Shown piece after piece: positions 22,705 through 30,668 of a stretch of DNA of 33,019 nt (position 1 is the stretch's first letter; the number at the start of each line of letters is the position of its first letter). The stretch spans positions 1-33,019 of IMG/VR virus record IMGVR_UViG_3300009154_000155; one strand, given 5' to 3'. The notes beneath the pieces were generated by a model. That model searched no databases, was not told where the DNA came from, and was given only the letters and a program-made list of their open reading frames with translations. This DNA comes from a virus. Made by a program: the position numbers and the translations under genes.

Positions 22705-23427
22705 TTATTCTAATCTGCTTATCAGTTTACTTACTATTTTTATATGATCAATAAATCGTACGTCAGATATATCCGCTATGGTTAGCATTTTAATATTAAA
22801 TATACTATTCGTTATCTTCTTAACATTATCTTTATATTCTAAACTACTATCTGCCTTGAGTCTATCGAAAGGTTCCTGACCTGATGATATGATTAATGTG
22901 GGTTTTAATATATTCATTTCTAATTGTATAAATGGGCGACAATTTTCGTAATAATCACCTCTATCAATGCTACTACATTTAACAAGATATGTTATATATA
23001 ATCTATCTAATATTTCTTTGACCTGCGTTAACTTTTCTATTTCGCTAGCATGCCCATCATTATCCCTATTAGTAATATCATCCCACGTTGGTCTATCACA
23101 CACCATAACATATTTCGAAATATTTCTATTGCTCAATAAGTGAGGATCCCTATAAATACCGTCTTTACTAACACACTCGGTTCCGATAGGGCAAATAGAG
23201 CAAGTCATACATGCGGTGTATAACTGTCCTATAAATTTATCCTTCTGCTCTACTTCTGTTTCGGTTAAACCAGCGACTATCAATTGTTTAGGTTTATTAA
23301 CCTTTGTTATTATAATATTCTTATTGTGCCAATCGAATTCTTCTATCTCTTCCGATAACCTATCATTAGAGTGCTTATTTATCCTCAAACCTGATTCGTA
23401 AAAGCTTCTACGACTACTATGCTTCAT
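22705..23427 (-). CDS. Uracil-DNA-glycosylase superfamily protein (family 4-like)
   Basis: A 240-residue protein with the layout of Fe-S uracil-DNA glycosylases. C73-x2-C76 and C79 (CMTCSICPIGT), then C151 (YLVKCSS) and C163 (YYENCRPF) are in the usual places for a [4Fe-4S] cluster. ILKPTLIISSG (173-183) is the conserved 'P-x-I-I-x-LG' strand. The active-site motif GEAPG is not recognisable; the equivalent segment reads VMVCDRPTWDDI. The final HPS-type motif is not visible either. It may therefore have altered specificity, or serve as a nucleic-acid-binding relative rather than a glycosylase. The gene is divergent from the HD-domain-like gene at 23489 and has an extended N-terminus of about 70 residues. 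Confidence 0.65.
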   Translation of the reverse strand: MKHSSRRSFYESGLRINKHSNDRLSEEIEEFDWHNKNIIITKVNKPKQLIVAGLTETEVEQKDKFIGQLYTACMTCSICPIGTECVSKDGIYRDPHLLSNRNISKYVMVCDRPTWDDITNRDNDGHASEIEKLTQVKEILDRLYITYLVKCSSIDRGDYYENCRPFIQLEMNILKPTLIISSGQEPFDRLKADSSLEYKDNVKKITNSIFNIKMLTIADISDVRFIDHIKIVSKLISRLE

Positions 23428-23488
23428 AATACACCAATATAATTACTTGTGCTACATATCACTAAAATATACTTAAGTGGAGAATCAC

Positions 23489-24637
23489 ATGGCCTCTCTC
23501 GACCAACATATACGTGGACAATTATGTCTTAAACAATACACTTCTATATCTGTCTGTCTCAAAAAGATCAAATATGACCTATGCACTAGGTGTTCTTTCG
23601 GTAACATCAAATACCTAACCGAGCTAGGATTGGCCCATACTAATAAAAAAAATGTAATCCATAACTATAGCAAAATAAACAAATATCTAACCCCATTTAA
23701 GCCATTCGACCAATCAATGATACAAGCATACTTTAACGATGTCGAACATGGATTCTTCCATGGCATCTGCAGCTGCATTATCGCTTATCTTATAGATTCA
23801 ACTATCAATCCACATACTTGGGTATCAATCATTCTGCACGATTTCCTTAAAACAAATGGCTATGCACAACCACTCCATGACACACATCTCGAGTACTTCT
23901 ACAATCAATTGCAACCTATCACATACCGCCATTCTGGTGTAGTTGATCAACAGACCGAATGGACATTAGTCAAGGCGGATCGCATAGAATTAAGAAGATA
24001 TGATGACCATCGACAATGGGTGGATGGCAGATATGCATATACATATGGCATTTTAGATAAAGACATTAAATCGACTATTGATGCATTCTATTTATATTTA
24101 AGGCCTGTCCTGTCATATTTTTATATTAATCGAGATTCCATATTCATCAGGCATGGATATGAACGATTGACAGAGCCATACACCGACGAAGGGCGTTTTC
24201 CTCCTAAGTCGTCTTATTGGCGTGGTGCTGTTAATGCATATGCGATTGAGATAGACACAGCACCTTTTTCTAATCAAAGGAATACCGCTCCACATTTATT
24301 ATGGCAAGACAATCATTGCTCTAATCATGGTGGTGCCCACCTGTGGAATAAAGTAAAAGGGTTCATTACTCATGAGTCATTTAGTTCATTAGGCGGAATA
24401 CTCGAACCCATCGATACTCGAGATCATCTAATGGCTAAATCGAATATCCCACTTAAAGAGTGGAAATTCGTATTATCTAATATCACCGAGCAGGAACAAT
24501 GTATTGTCGAACATCTTTCTCTACTAGGTGCTGGTATGGTTGATCAGTCTATATTATTCGACATGTTTATGATACACCGATTATTATATAATAGACTAAC
24601 TGTGCTAAATCGTTCTTATCCTATTATGTATCAGTGA
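23489..24637 (+). CDS. HD-domain-like protein, 382 aa
   Basis: ATG 23489 follows GGAG with six bases spacing; an earlier GTG at 23477 is rejected. Residues 80-165 resemble an HD phosphohydrolase: H87/H91 (EHGFFHG), then IILHDFLKTNG with H117-D118, HDTH (130-133), and KADRIELRRYD with D164, the usual order H...HD...D. The C-terminal 200 residues have aromatic and Asn/His-rich stretches and no recognised fold. HD enzymes hydrolyse nucleotides or phosphodiesters, so it may act in nucleotide metabolism or defence evasion, but the substrate is unknown. It is an isolated plus-strand gene, with its 3' end overlapping the convergent oxidoreductase gene by seven bases. Confidence 0.6.
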   Translation: MASLDQHIRGQLCLKQYTSISVCLKKIKYDLCTRCSFGNIKYLTELGLAHTNKKNVIHNYSKINKYLTPFKPFDQSMIQAYFNDVEHGFFHGICSCIIAYLIDSTINPHTWVSIILHDFLKTNGYAQPLHDTHLEYFYNQLQPITYRHSGVVDQQTEWTLVKADRIELRRYDDHRQWVDGRYAYTYGILDKDIKSTIDAFYLYLRPVLSYFYINRDSIFIRHGYERLTEPYTDEGRFPPKSSYWRGAVNAYAIEIDTAPFSNQRNTAPHLLWQDNHCSNHGGAHLWNKVKGFITHESFSSLGGILEPIDTRDHLMAKSNIPLKEWKFVLSNITEQEQCIVEHLSLLGAGMVDQSILFDMFMIHRLLYNRLTVLNRSYPIMYQ

Positions 24638-25578
24638 ATATATTTTGGTTTAGCATTGACATAGCCCCTATTAGCAAACCTTACTAATTTTAGTATATTG
24701 CTACCCACATCAGAGCACCAATCCCATTGTGCATAACTTCCGACATTAAATATGCCCATTTGATCCAATATTTGCAATTCTGGCATCGGGCCTAAAGGCA
24801 TCGCCTCCGGAATAGATGTACCATCGATTATCTCGAACTTTTGCATAAATCCCATTAGATACGTACCAGGATTCGGTATGTCTTCGTGGCAATAAAACAT
24901 AAATCTACCAGGTGCTATATTAGTCACTTTATAAAAGCCGAACAGACGATCAGCGACCAATAACTGATTATATCCTTCAAAATTTAAATCATTAGTTCTT
25001 ACATGCCAGTAATGAATATCTTTACAAGGAAGATTTATAGATAACTTACATAGGCTCGCCAGGTGGTTTAAAGGTATGGTGTTTATGGCCTGCTCAAAAT
25101 CGCTCTTCACACCGTTCCTTACTATATAATGATCTCCTATCTCTGTAACTTTACCTACTGCCGATTGCTGTTTTAATTCATCTATATATATGTTAGTTAA
25201 TTTAGAATATAGATCATTTATTCTCAAATCATATACACCAAAAGTCATTTTTTGTTTATTATAAATCTGTGATTGTGGAGGTATCTTATCGCCAAATATC
25301 TTGTATAACCAATCACTACATATAGCTTCATTCCAGTCTGGTAATATTTGCCCGCCAATCGACCAAGCTCTTTTATATTCGAACACTGACAATTTGATTT
25401 CTTGCGTTATCTGCTTTATAACATCATCTATTAGTTCATCCCTTATTATGAAGTTATCATCTAGTGAAGGATTAAAGCTATAAAACCTGCTTCTATAAAA
25501 CGGGATTATCGTCCACGAGGGACCTAATATCAACTTAGCTATTAGTCCTACTATGCCTGAACCTAATATGATTTTCAT
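24631..25578 (-). CDS. FAD/NAD(P)-binding oxidoreductase-like protein
   Basis: A 315-residue protein beginning MKIILGSGIVGLIAKLIL, the Rossmann dinucleotide-binding G6-x-G8-x2-G11 of amine-oxidase or UDP-galactopyranose-mutase-type flavoproteins. A second conserved-looking segment near the C-terminus, MGIFNVGSYAQWDWCSDVG (about 283-301), fits the second flavin-binding motif of that superfamily (GxY/EYxxW). Length is short for the family (usually 370-450). Possible substrates include sugar nucleotides, which would link it to the glycan genes, or amines. It overlaps the upstream zinc-ribbon gene by ATGA. The family call is tentative because the middle of the protein has no recognised motif. Confidence 0.55.
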   Translation of the reverse strand: MKIILGSGIVGLIAKLILGPSWTIIPFYRSRFYSFNPSLDDNFIIRDELIDDVIKQITQEIKLSVFEYKRAWSIGGQILPDWNEAICSDWLYKIFGDKIPPQSQIYNKQKMTFGVYDLRINDLYSKLTNIYIDELKQQSAVGKVTEIGDHYIVRNGVKSDFEQAINTIPLNHLASLCKLSINLPCKDIHYWHVRTNDLNFEGYNQLLVADRLFGFYKVTNIAPGRFMFYCHEDIPNPGTYLMGFMQKFEIIDGTSIPEAMPLGPMPELQILDQMGIFNVGSYAQWDWCSDVGSNILKLVRFANRGYVNAKPKYIH

Positions 25579-26171
25579 TCTAATTCGACCATGTCTGCGT
25601 CGTCTATTTCTACTTCCTCTGTTAAGCCTTGAGCTGATTCGATCCTCTTCTTTAATGGAGGTACATTAACGAATCCTACTGGGTCGGCATTGGTTTGCTC
25701 ATTAATGTCTGTCTTCTTCTTACTTCTCTTATTTTTCTTTATGTTCTGCTTGGGTTCGTCTTTAGTCTCAGAAGCGACATCTGGGTGTTGTTCTTCAGGC
25801 ATATCGAATCTTTGTTCTACTGTCGTGTCGATATTGCAAATATCATTATTTTTACAAAGCAGTGGTTCATCTGTTGGTGCTTCCTCATTTTTCCTGAACC
25901 TATTAACGGTTCCGACCTTGATTTTCGATTTATCCTTACACAGGTGGCATTCAATATACACTCCTGATGGGCACTCACCCTGGCTTATATTAATCTCAAG
26001 GCCTTGGCCACAATCTGGACAGGCACTAGTCAATAAAATCGGCTTAATTAGCTCACCATCCTTATTTTTCAAAGTATGTATGTTTATTGGGTCAGAGTCG
26101 AATGCCACAGGTCTACCATATGTCTCTTTGCCATTTATCTTGATCTTAACTAGGTCATATGGATTATACAT
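25575..26171 (-). CDS. Zinc-ribbon protein, 198 aa
   Basis: The start at ATG 26171 has an AGGG site. Residues 1-45 are beta-rich (YDLVKIKINGKETYGRPVAF), then a ribbon C51-PD-C54 and C75-HL-C78 with further cysteines at 67 and 105/111. The C-terminal half (115-198) is polar and highly charged, with a basic run KNKRSKKK and an acidic end. The layout resembles phage proteins that bind nucleic acid or transcription factors. It is coupled by ATGA to the oxidoreductase gene and follows another zinc protein by eight bases. No family is recognised. Confidence 0.65.
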   Translation of the reverse strand: MYNPYDLVKIKINGKETYGRPVAFDSDPINIHTLKNKDGELIKPILLTSACPDCGQGLEINISQGECPSGVYIECHLCKDKSKIKVGTVNRFRKNEEAPTDEPLLCKNNDICNIDTTVEQRFDMPEEQHPDVASETKDEPKQNIKKNKRSKKKTDINEQTNADPVGFVNVPPLKKRIESAQGLTEEVEIDDADMVELE

Positions 26172-26179
26172 TTTTATCC

Positions 26180-26749
26180 CTAACTATTAGTAGACCACTC
26201 TGACGCTTGTTTTTTCACCAACTCTGACTTATTTACCATATCTTTAAATGACTCCTGACATACATTTATATCGAGTAATCTATCGTATGTCGAGGTATTA
26301 GCTGTCCTTGTAAACGAGCTACCTTTGCAATTGCTACATATTTTATCACTATCTCTAGTCTGTTGTCTGCATGTTGTGCAAATGTTGGGCTGGCCTGATG
26401 TAGACACATTTACTTCTGTCACACAACATAAATAATAATTATAGTTAGCACCTAATATTTTCCTACCACTAATTTCGCAAATTACCGTATTACTCGTACC
26501 CCGTTTTCTCACATCATTAGTCATAGTAGATTGATAGTTTTTAATCACTTCCATTTTTATATTGTCATAGCATTGCTGGCATATGTCCAGCGAGTGAACT
26601 ATCTTAGATCTTAATAATTCCCTTAAAGCTAACCTTCTACCTGATATGACGGATACGACCCTGAAATCGAACGAATAATATGTAAAGTCTAATTTATGAG
26701 TGGTACCACATTGATCACATGCTATTCCATCTTTACTAACTAGTTGCAT
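26180..26749 (-). CDS. Multi-cysteine zinc-finger protein, 189 aa
   Basis: Starts at ATG 26749 inside the 3' end of the polymerase gene (14-base overlap) behind GGAAG. It carries several cysteine pairs: C11-x2-C14, C57-x2-C60, C108-C109, C124-x2-C127 and C138-x2-C141, with basic residues between them (ISGRRLALRELLRSK). The spacing is that of two or three stacked zinc ribbons. The protein is probably a nucleic-acid or protein adaptor; its coupling to the polymerase gene suggests a link with the replisome, but that is inference. No family is recognised. Confidence 0.7.
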   Translation of the reverse strand: MQLVSKDGIACDQCGTTHKLDFTYYSFDFRVVSVISGRRLALRELLRSKIVHSLDICQQCYDNIKMEVIKNYQSTMTNDVRKRGTSNTVICEISGRKILGANYNYYLCCVTEVNVSTSGQPNICTTCRQQTRDSDKICSNCKGSSFTRTANTSTYDRLLDINVCQESFKDMVNKSELVKKQASEWSTNS

Positions 26750-29441
26750 GTTGCTTCCGTTTTAGTCTAAGAATAGCTTCATTTCTTGCTACTGAGAAGA
26801 TATTTCTAGTAGGGTCATAATTGACGTATAATTGTACTCCTACGCCTGGTTTTAATGTATCTTGATTTTGATGTTTGATTTCTGACTCCCACATTAAGAC
26901 TAATGTCTGTTGTATACCATCACTTATTATTATCTTAGCGAAATCTTTATCATTTTTGGTCTTACCATAATCTACGCTTACGATAACTCCTTCTAATCTG
27001 GTTGATGTGTCTTTAGTAGAATAATCTTTAGCTGTTTCAATAGAGCATTGTCCCTTACACTCGTATAGATCTAAAGGAGAATGTAAATAATACCCTAAAT
27101 AGTCTTTCTCAAACTGCAGCACTTCCACAAGAGAGAAGTCTTCAGTTACCAATGCCATTACATTATCACGAGAATCATTTGGACTCGGTTTCCAATTTAT
27201 TAGCTTTTCAGGAACTTTCCTTCTATTAGGATAAGCCTTCTTGTATTCAGTGATCTGCCTTTTTCTCTCTTGCTCGATAGTCTGATCATTCCATCCTTCT
27301 GCAGCTAGTAATTGCTCTTTGATAGTTGTCCTAAGTGCAGTAATATCTTTCCCACTGCAATATTTATATTGATACCATGTCCATACAGCCTTCGAATTGC
27401 TATGTCCTTGCATATATTTGAAAGCACCCAATTTTATGAACCGCTCGCATGCGGCTTTATCTTTTCCACCTGTTTTTGTAATAAACTCGTCGATGTCCGC
27501 ATAAACGCCTTTTCGCTCGTACTTTACAGCAGCTGTTTCCCCTATACCTTTTATTCCGATTAAGCCCTGATTGACCGTGTCTCCTGTTACAGTGAAACTC
27601 CTTGTCATATTTTCTAAATTTAGCGTATCAAATATGACTCCATCCGATTTTTTAGCAGGACGATGTTTCCCAGAATAAGTGATTTCGGTCGGCCTCCATT
27701 TTTCAGACCTAGCTATCCCCATATATCTTACTAGCTTTTCTTGGTGGCAATCGCTCATCACTGCGGCCCACCATTCTGGTGTAAAATGAGCTTTGAGCCA
27801 AAGACATCTATGAGCTACCAAACAATAACTGACGGCGTGGCTTTTATTGAAAGCATAACGACCGAATGTCTCCATTTTGGCCCACCATGCTTCTGCATCC
27901 TTATCACTCATAGACCTGCTCGCACCCTTAAGCCATTTTTCTCTTATGGGTTTTAGTTTATGAGTCCATTTTTTGGCTACAGCCTTACGTGCTTCTTGGG
28001 CCTCGGGAGCTGTAAACCCTGCCATTATCTGCCAAATAGCTTGCAATTGCTCCTGGTAAACGATTACACCATATGTATACTTTAATATTTCATAAATAGG
28101 TTTAGGCAAAGCAGATCGCCAATCTTTCTTGAAATTATCTCTATTTTCTACTGCTTCTGGAATCGAAGCCATTGGGCCTGGATGGCCCATAGCATTAAAC
28201 AACATTAAGTCATCGAAGTTGCGTACACCATTCGATAATATTTGTTTAGCTAAATCTGTGTCGAATTGGAAAACACCATCTGTTTTTAATTCGTTAGCTA
28301 ATCTTAAGGTATGTTCGTCATTAAGTAATATATCACATTTCTTTCCGGTTCCATCAATATACCATCCTGCTATCCCGGTTTCGGGATCGTTATAGTCCCA
28401 TCCTTCCATGTTAGGTCCGAAAGATATACCGCGATTGGCTTCTATCAATTTACAACATTCAAAAATATATTTAAGTGTTTTGAGACCAAGTATATCCCAT
28501 TTATTATATCCAAATTTAGATAATTGAGCATTGCGGCCTTCTGTCCACATACTGACCCAATAGCCTTTGCTGCTGCTTTTAGCCATTGGGATATTACCGA
28601 ATAGTGACCTATCTGCTATTATGAGAGCACCAGCATGCATGCCCATATTACGCACACGACCCACCAGTTTAACAGCATATCCAACTACTGTTTTATGCGT
28701 AGAAGCGAAATTTCTTAATATTTCGTATTCTTGTAATAACTTACCTATGGTTGGGGCATCAGTGTCTGCTGAACCACATCTTGGGCATTCGGTTAAGCTA
28801 TGAATAAATCCGCATTCTTTTTCCTCTCCATTATCAATAATGCGGTTTTTGCAAGCGGCCTCACCTCCGTCTTTTAATTGATCGACTTCATCTGGCAATT
28901 GAGTAGTCAGCTCGAAAGCTACACTTCTATCCACCAATCCTGTTCCAGCACAAGCATCAATAATAGCGTTTTTGAATTTATAAGTCTGCCAAGTTCCTAC
29001 AGAACAGACAGGACCATATCCATCCGTTATACCCATACTATATGTCTTAGCGGCATATTCTTTAATAGGATCTCTAGCTTCTGGTAAGCAATCTAGATCA
29101 ATGTCTGGCATGTCTGTATCTTTAATAAAATCAGAAGGAATACTCCCATATTTGGCTCGGTATTCTTTGACTTTTGATGCTCTAACTGTGTTTAATATAA
29201 TATCATTCCTACTAAGTATAGGATCCTCATTAACCATATTTAATAACCACGGTAACACTAAATTATTTGGATTGGTAGCGAATTTCTTATTATCGTTATA
29301 ATATATTTCCCACTTAGCACTAGCACCTTGTTTTTCTATTTCAATAATTTCAAAAGCCAAACGTTCTTGATATTTTTTATCTAGACCACGATCGGACACT
29401 ACTCGATAAGCTAATTCCTTTATCTGATCCCAATTCTTCAT
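26736..29441 (-). CDS. DNA polymerase III alpha subunit, C-terminal half (split gene)
   Basis: A 901-residue protein covering the catalytic-Asp part of the palm, thumb, fingers and OB fold of DnaE-type polymerases. MPDIDLDC (111-118) matches MPDFD-x-DFC with D113 and D115 as metal ligands. GYNKWDILGLKTL (311-323), FQFDTDL and FDDLMLFNAMGHPGPM (409-424), YGVIVYQEQ (457-465), RYAFNKSHAVSY (528-539) and the HhH-like GLIGIKGIGE (626-635) are all typical. An OB-like strand region follows (about 790-860). The PHP domain and the GSAGGS loop are missing and lie in a separate gene at 30669-32117. A four-cysteine cluster (C197, C210, C219, C222) is inserted in the palm/thumb. ATGA overlap with the upstream zinc-finger gene. 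Confidence 0.93.
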   Translation of the reverse strand: MKNWDQIKELAYRVVSDRGLDKKYQERLAFEIIEIEKQGASAKWEIYYNDNKKFATNPNNLVLPWLLNMVNEDPILSRNDIILNTVRASKVKEYRAKYGSIPSDFIKDTDMPDIDLDCLPEARDPIKEYAAKTYSMGITDGYGPVCSVGTWQTYKFKNAIIDACAGTGLVDRSVAFELTTQLPDEVDQLKDGGEAACKNRIIDNGEEKECGFIHSLTECPRCGSADTDAPTIGKLLQEYEILRNFASTHKTVVGYAVKLVGRVRNMGMHAGALIIADRSLFGNIPMAKSSSKGYWVSMWTEGRNAQLSKFGYNKWDILGLKTLKYIFECCKLIEANRGISFGPNMEGWDYNDPETGIAGWYIDGTGKKCDILLNDEHTLRLANELKTDGVFQFDTDLAKQILSNGVRNFDDLMLFNAMGHPGPMASIPEAVENRDNFKKDWRSALPKPIYEILKYTYGVIVYQEQLQAIWQIMAGFTAPEAQEARKAVAKKWTHKLKPIREKWLKGASRSMSDKDAEAWWAKMETFGRYAFNKSHAVSYCLVAHRCLWLKAHFTPEWWAAVMSDCHQEKLVRYMGIARSEKWRPTEITYSGKHRPAKKSDGVIFDTLNLENMTRSFTVTGDTVNQGLIGIKGIGETAAVKYERKGVYADIDEFITKTGGKDKAACERFIKLGAFKYMQGHSNSKAVWTWYQYKYCSGKDITALRTTIKEQLLAAEGWNDQTIEQERKRQITEYKKAYPNRRKVPEKLINWKPSPNDSRDNVMALVTEDFSLVEVLQFEKDYLGYYLHSPLDLYECKGQCSIETAKDYSTKDTSTRLEGVIVSVDYGKTKNDKDFAKIIISDGIQQTLVLMWESEIKHQNQDTLKPGVGVQLYVNYDPTRNIFSVARNEAILRLKRKQHATS

Positions 29442-29857
29442 AGCATGCCCTTGTACTCATCTAACTTATCGGGATGTTTAGATTTAATGTGTAAAGTCCG
29501 CCCCGGTGTGCTTGACATTTTTTTATTACAAAAAGGACATACAAGCGACCGTTCTTCTGTGATTGGCGGTGCGACCTGAACACTGGGCTGAACTTCAACA
29601 CTGTCCTCCTTCTCTGTGTTGTCAGAGAACATATCGATATAGTTTTTAGCTGATTCTTCATCAACTATTAACGGTTGATCAGTGTAATATTTATTTCCTT
29701 TTTTTATGACATGGGAATAATATAGCAACAATTCATTATGTTTAGCTGTCTCGATTAGCTTGATATGCTCATGCCTGTTGTTGATCTTATGTGTAGAAAC
29801 TACCTTAGAAGGAGGTTTGATCAGCACAAAGGCAGTCTTCTCATAATTGATGTTCAT
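29438..29857 (-). CDS. C2H2-type zinc-finger protein, 139 aa
   Basis: I choose ATG 29857 (MNINYEKTAF) behind AGGAAG; a TTG at 29890 would add eleven residues. The N-terminal 75 residues are mixed and basic (VLIKPPSKVVSTHK); the middle is acidic and Pro/Val-rich (KEDSVEVQPSVQVAPP). A single C2H2 finger is visible near the end: C107-PF-C110, H123 and H128, with the linker KMSSTPGRTLHIKSKH. The gene overlaps the polymerase gene by ATGA, lying between the two halves of the polymerase. It may contact DNA or the polymerase; no family is recognised. Confidence 0.7.
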   Translation of the reverse strand: MNINYEKTAFVLIKPPSKVVSTHKINNRHEHIKLIETAKHNELLLYYSHVIKKGNKYYTDQPLIVDEESAKNYIDMFSDNTEKEDSVEVQPSVQVAPPITEERSLVCPFCNKKMSSTPGRTLHIKSKHPDKLDEYKGML

Positions 29858-29899
29858 GTTCTTCCTAATACACGTTATTCCGCTATTCAATCTGCCTAA

Positions 29900-30154
29900 T
29901 TACAAATGGCCCATATATTTCACAGCAATAAAAGTGCCTATAAACGCACCGCATGCTAAGGGAATAATGTACAATGGATTCTCTAAATAATTCATAACCC
30001 CATATGCACCTATGCTATATAATATCGAGCTTATAACACTAGCCCGCAAAGCTCTTTGTTGACTAACACACATGACATAAAGAGCATATAATATATCGAA
30101 TAATATATATATAACGAATACAATAACGGCGGTGTACCAGCTAAAATCCTTCAT
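29900..30154 (-). CDS. Small integral membrane protein, 84 aa
   Basis: ATG 30154 follows GGAG with five bases spacing. The chain has about three hydrophobic segments (residues 7-28, 38-53 and 60-78) and few charged residues: YTAVIVFVIYILFDILYALY, then SVISSILYSIGAYGVMNYL and LYIIPLACGAFIGTFIAVKY. The small size and spacing recall phage membrane proteins including some holins, but no lysis genes are nearby, so I do not call it a holin. It is the second of three genes that separate the two polymerase halves, and is coupled to the gene before it by ATGA. Confidence 0.75.
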   Translation of the reverse strand: MKDFSWYTAVIVFVIYILFDILYALYVMCVSQQRALRASVISSILYSIGAYGVMNYLENPLYIIPLACGAFIGTFIAVKYMGHL

Positions 30155-30642
30155 AATGTCTCCGCTTGTTCTCCGGGTCTTGTCTGGTGATTATTCAGCT
30201 GACGTCCATCAACTTCAAAAATCGTAGGGTATACTGCGCCAGTAAATGTCCCCAGAGCATCTAATGCTTTGCCTATAGCGACAAGCACAGCCGTTTTAGC
30301 CACCCTCTTGTCATTTAGTCCTCTTACCTGGCCTAACGTTATTAATATATTATCAGAATAAGATCTGACATTCTCTGGCATATGATTACCTTTGTTTTTC
30401 GCTACTTGGCCCCTCGCATCAATCGCCTGTTGAACATGCACCGCTATTGCCTCTACGATACTAAAGGCCAACAACAATGTTTCCTGCTTTTTCCTTTGAA
30501 TATCATCATCTTCTAATAAATCGATCGTTTTTACCAAAAAAGCACAAAGCTGCTGGCTCGGACCTGCCATTATTAACAGATGAATCTTTATAGAATGCTT
30601 AAGTTCGCTAATCGCTATTTCTAAATCTTTTGTCTCTGTCAT
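30151..30642 (-). CDS. Helical hypothetical protein, 163 aa
   Basis: ATG 30642 follows GGAG. The protein is mostly helical with long amphipathic stretches (ISELKHSIKIHLLIMAG, LLLAFSIVEAIAVHVQQAID, TAVLVAIGKALDALGTF) and one polar linker (RGQVAKNKGNH). The last 25 residues are polar. No cysteine motif, no clear membrane segment and no recognised family. It follows the N-terminal polymerase gene by 26 bases and overlaps the membrane-protein gene by ATGA, so it is in the same transcript as both polymerase halves. Confidence 0.7.
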   Translation of the reverse strand: MTETKDLEIAISELKHSIKIHLLIMAGPSQQLCAFLVKTIDLLEDDDIQRKKQETLLLAFSIVEAIAVHVQQAIDARGQVAKNKGNHMPENVRSYSDNILITLGQVRGLNDKRVAKTAVLVAIGKALDALGTFTGAVYPTIFEVDGRQLNNHQTRPGEQAETL

Positions 30643-30668
30643 TTAATGACTCCAGCAATTGTAATAAA

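Noticed and set aside
23468-23473. TATACT as a -10 promoter for the HD-domain-like gene
   Set aside because: Transcription would start at about 23480, inside the ribosome binding site (GGAG at 23479-23482), and the upstream -35 match is poor.
29442-30668. Split intein, intron or programmed frameshift joining the two polymerase genes
   Set aside because: Three complete genes with good starts lie between the halves. The N-terminal part ends PIS with no Cys or Ser at a splice position, no HN-Cys end precedes the C-terminal motif, and no intron-like structure was seen. Two separate subunits fit better.
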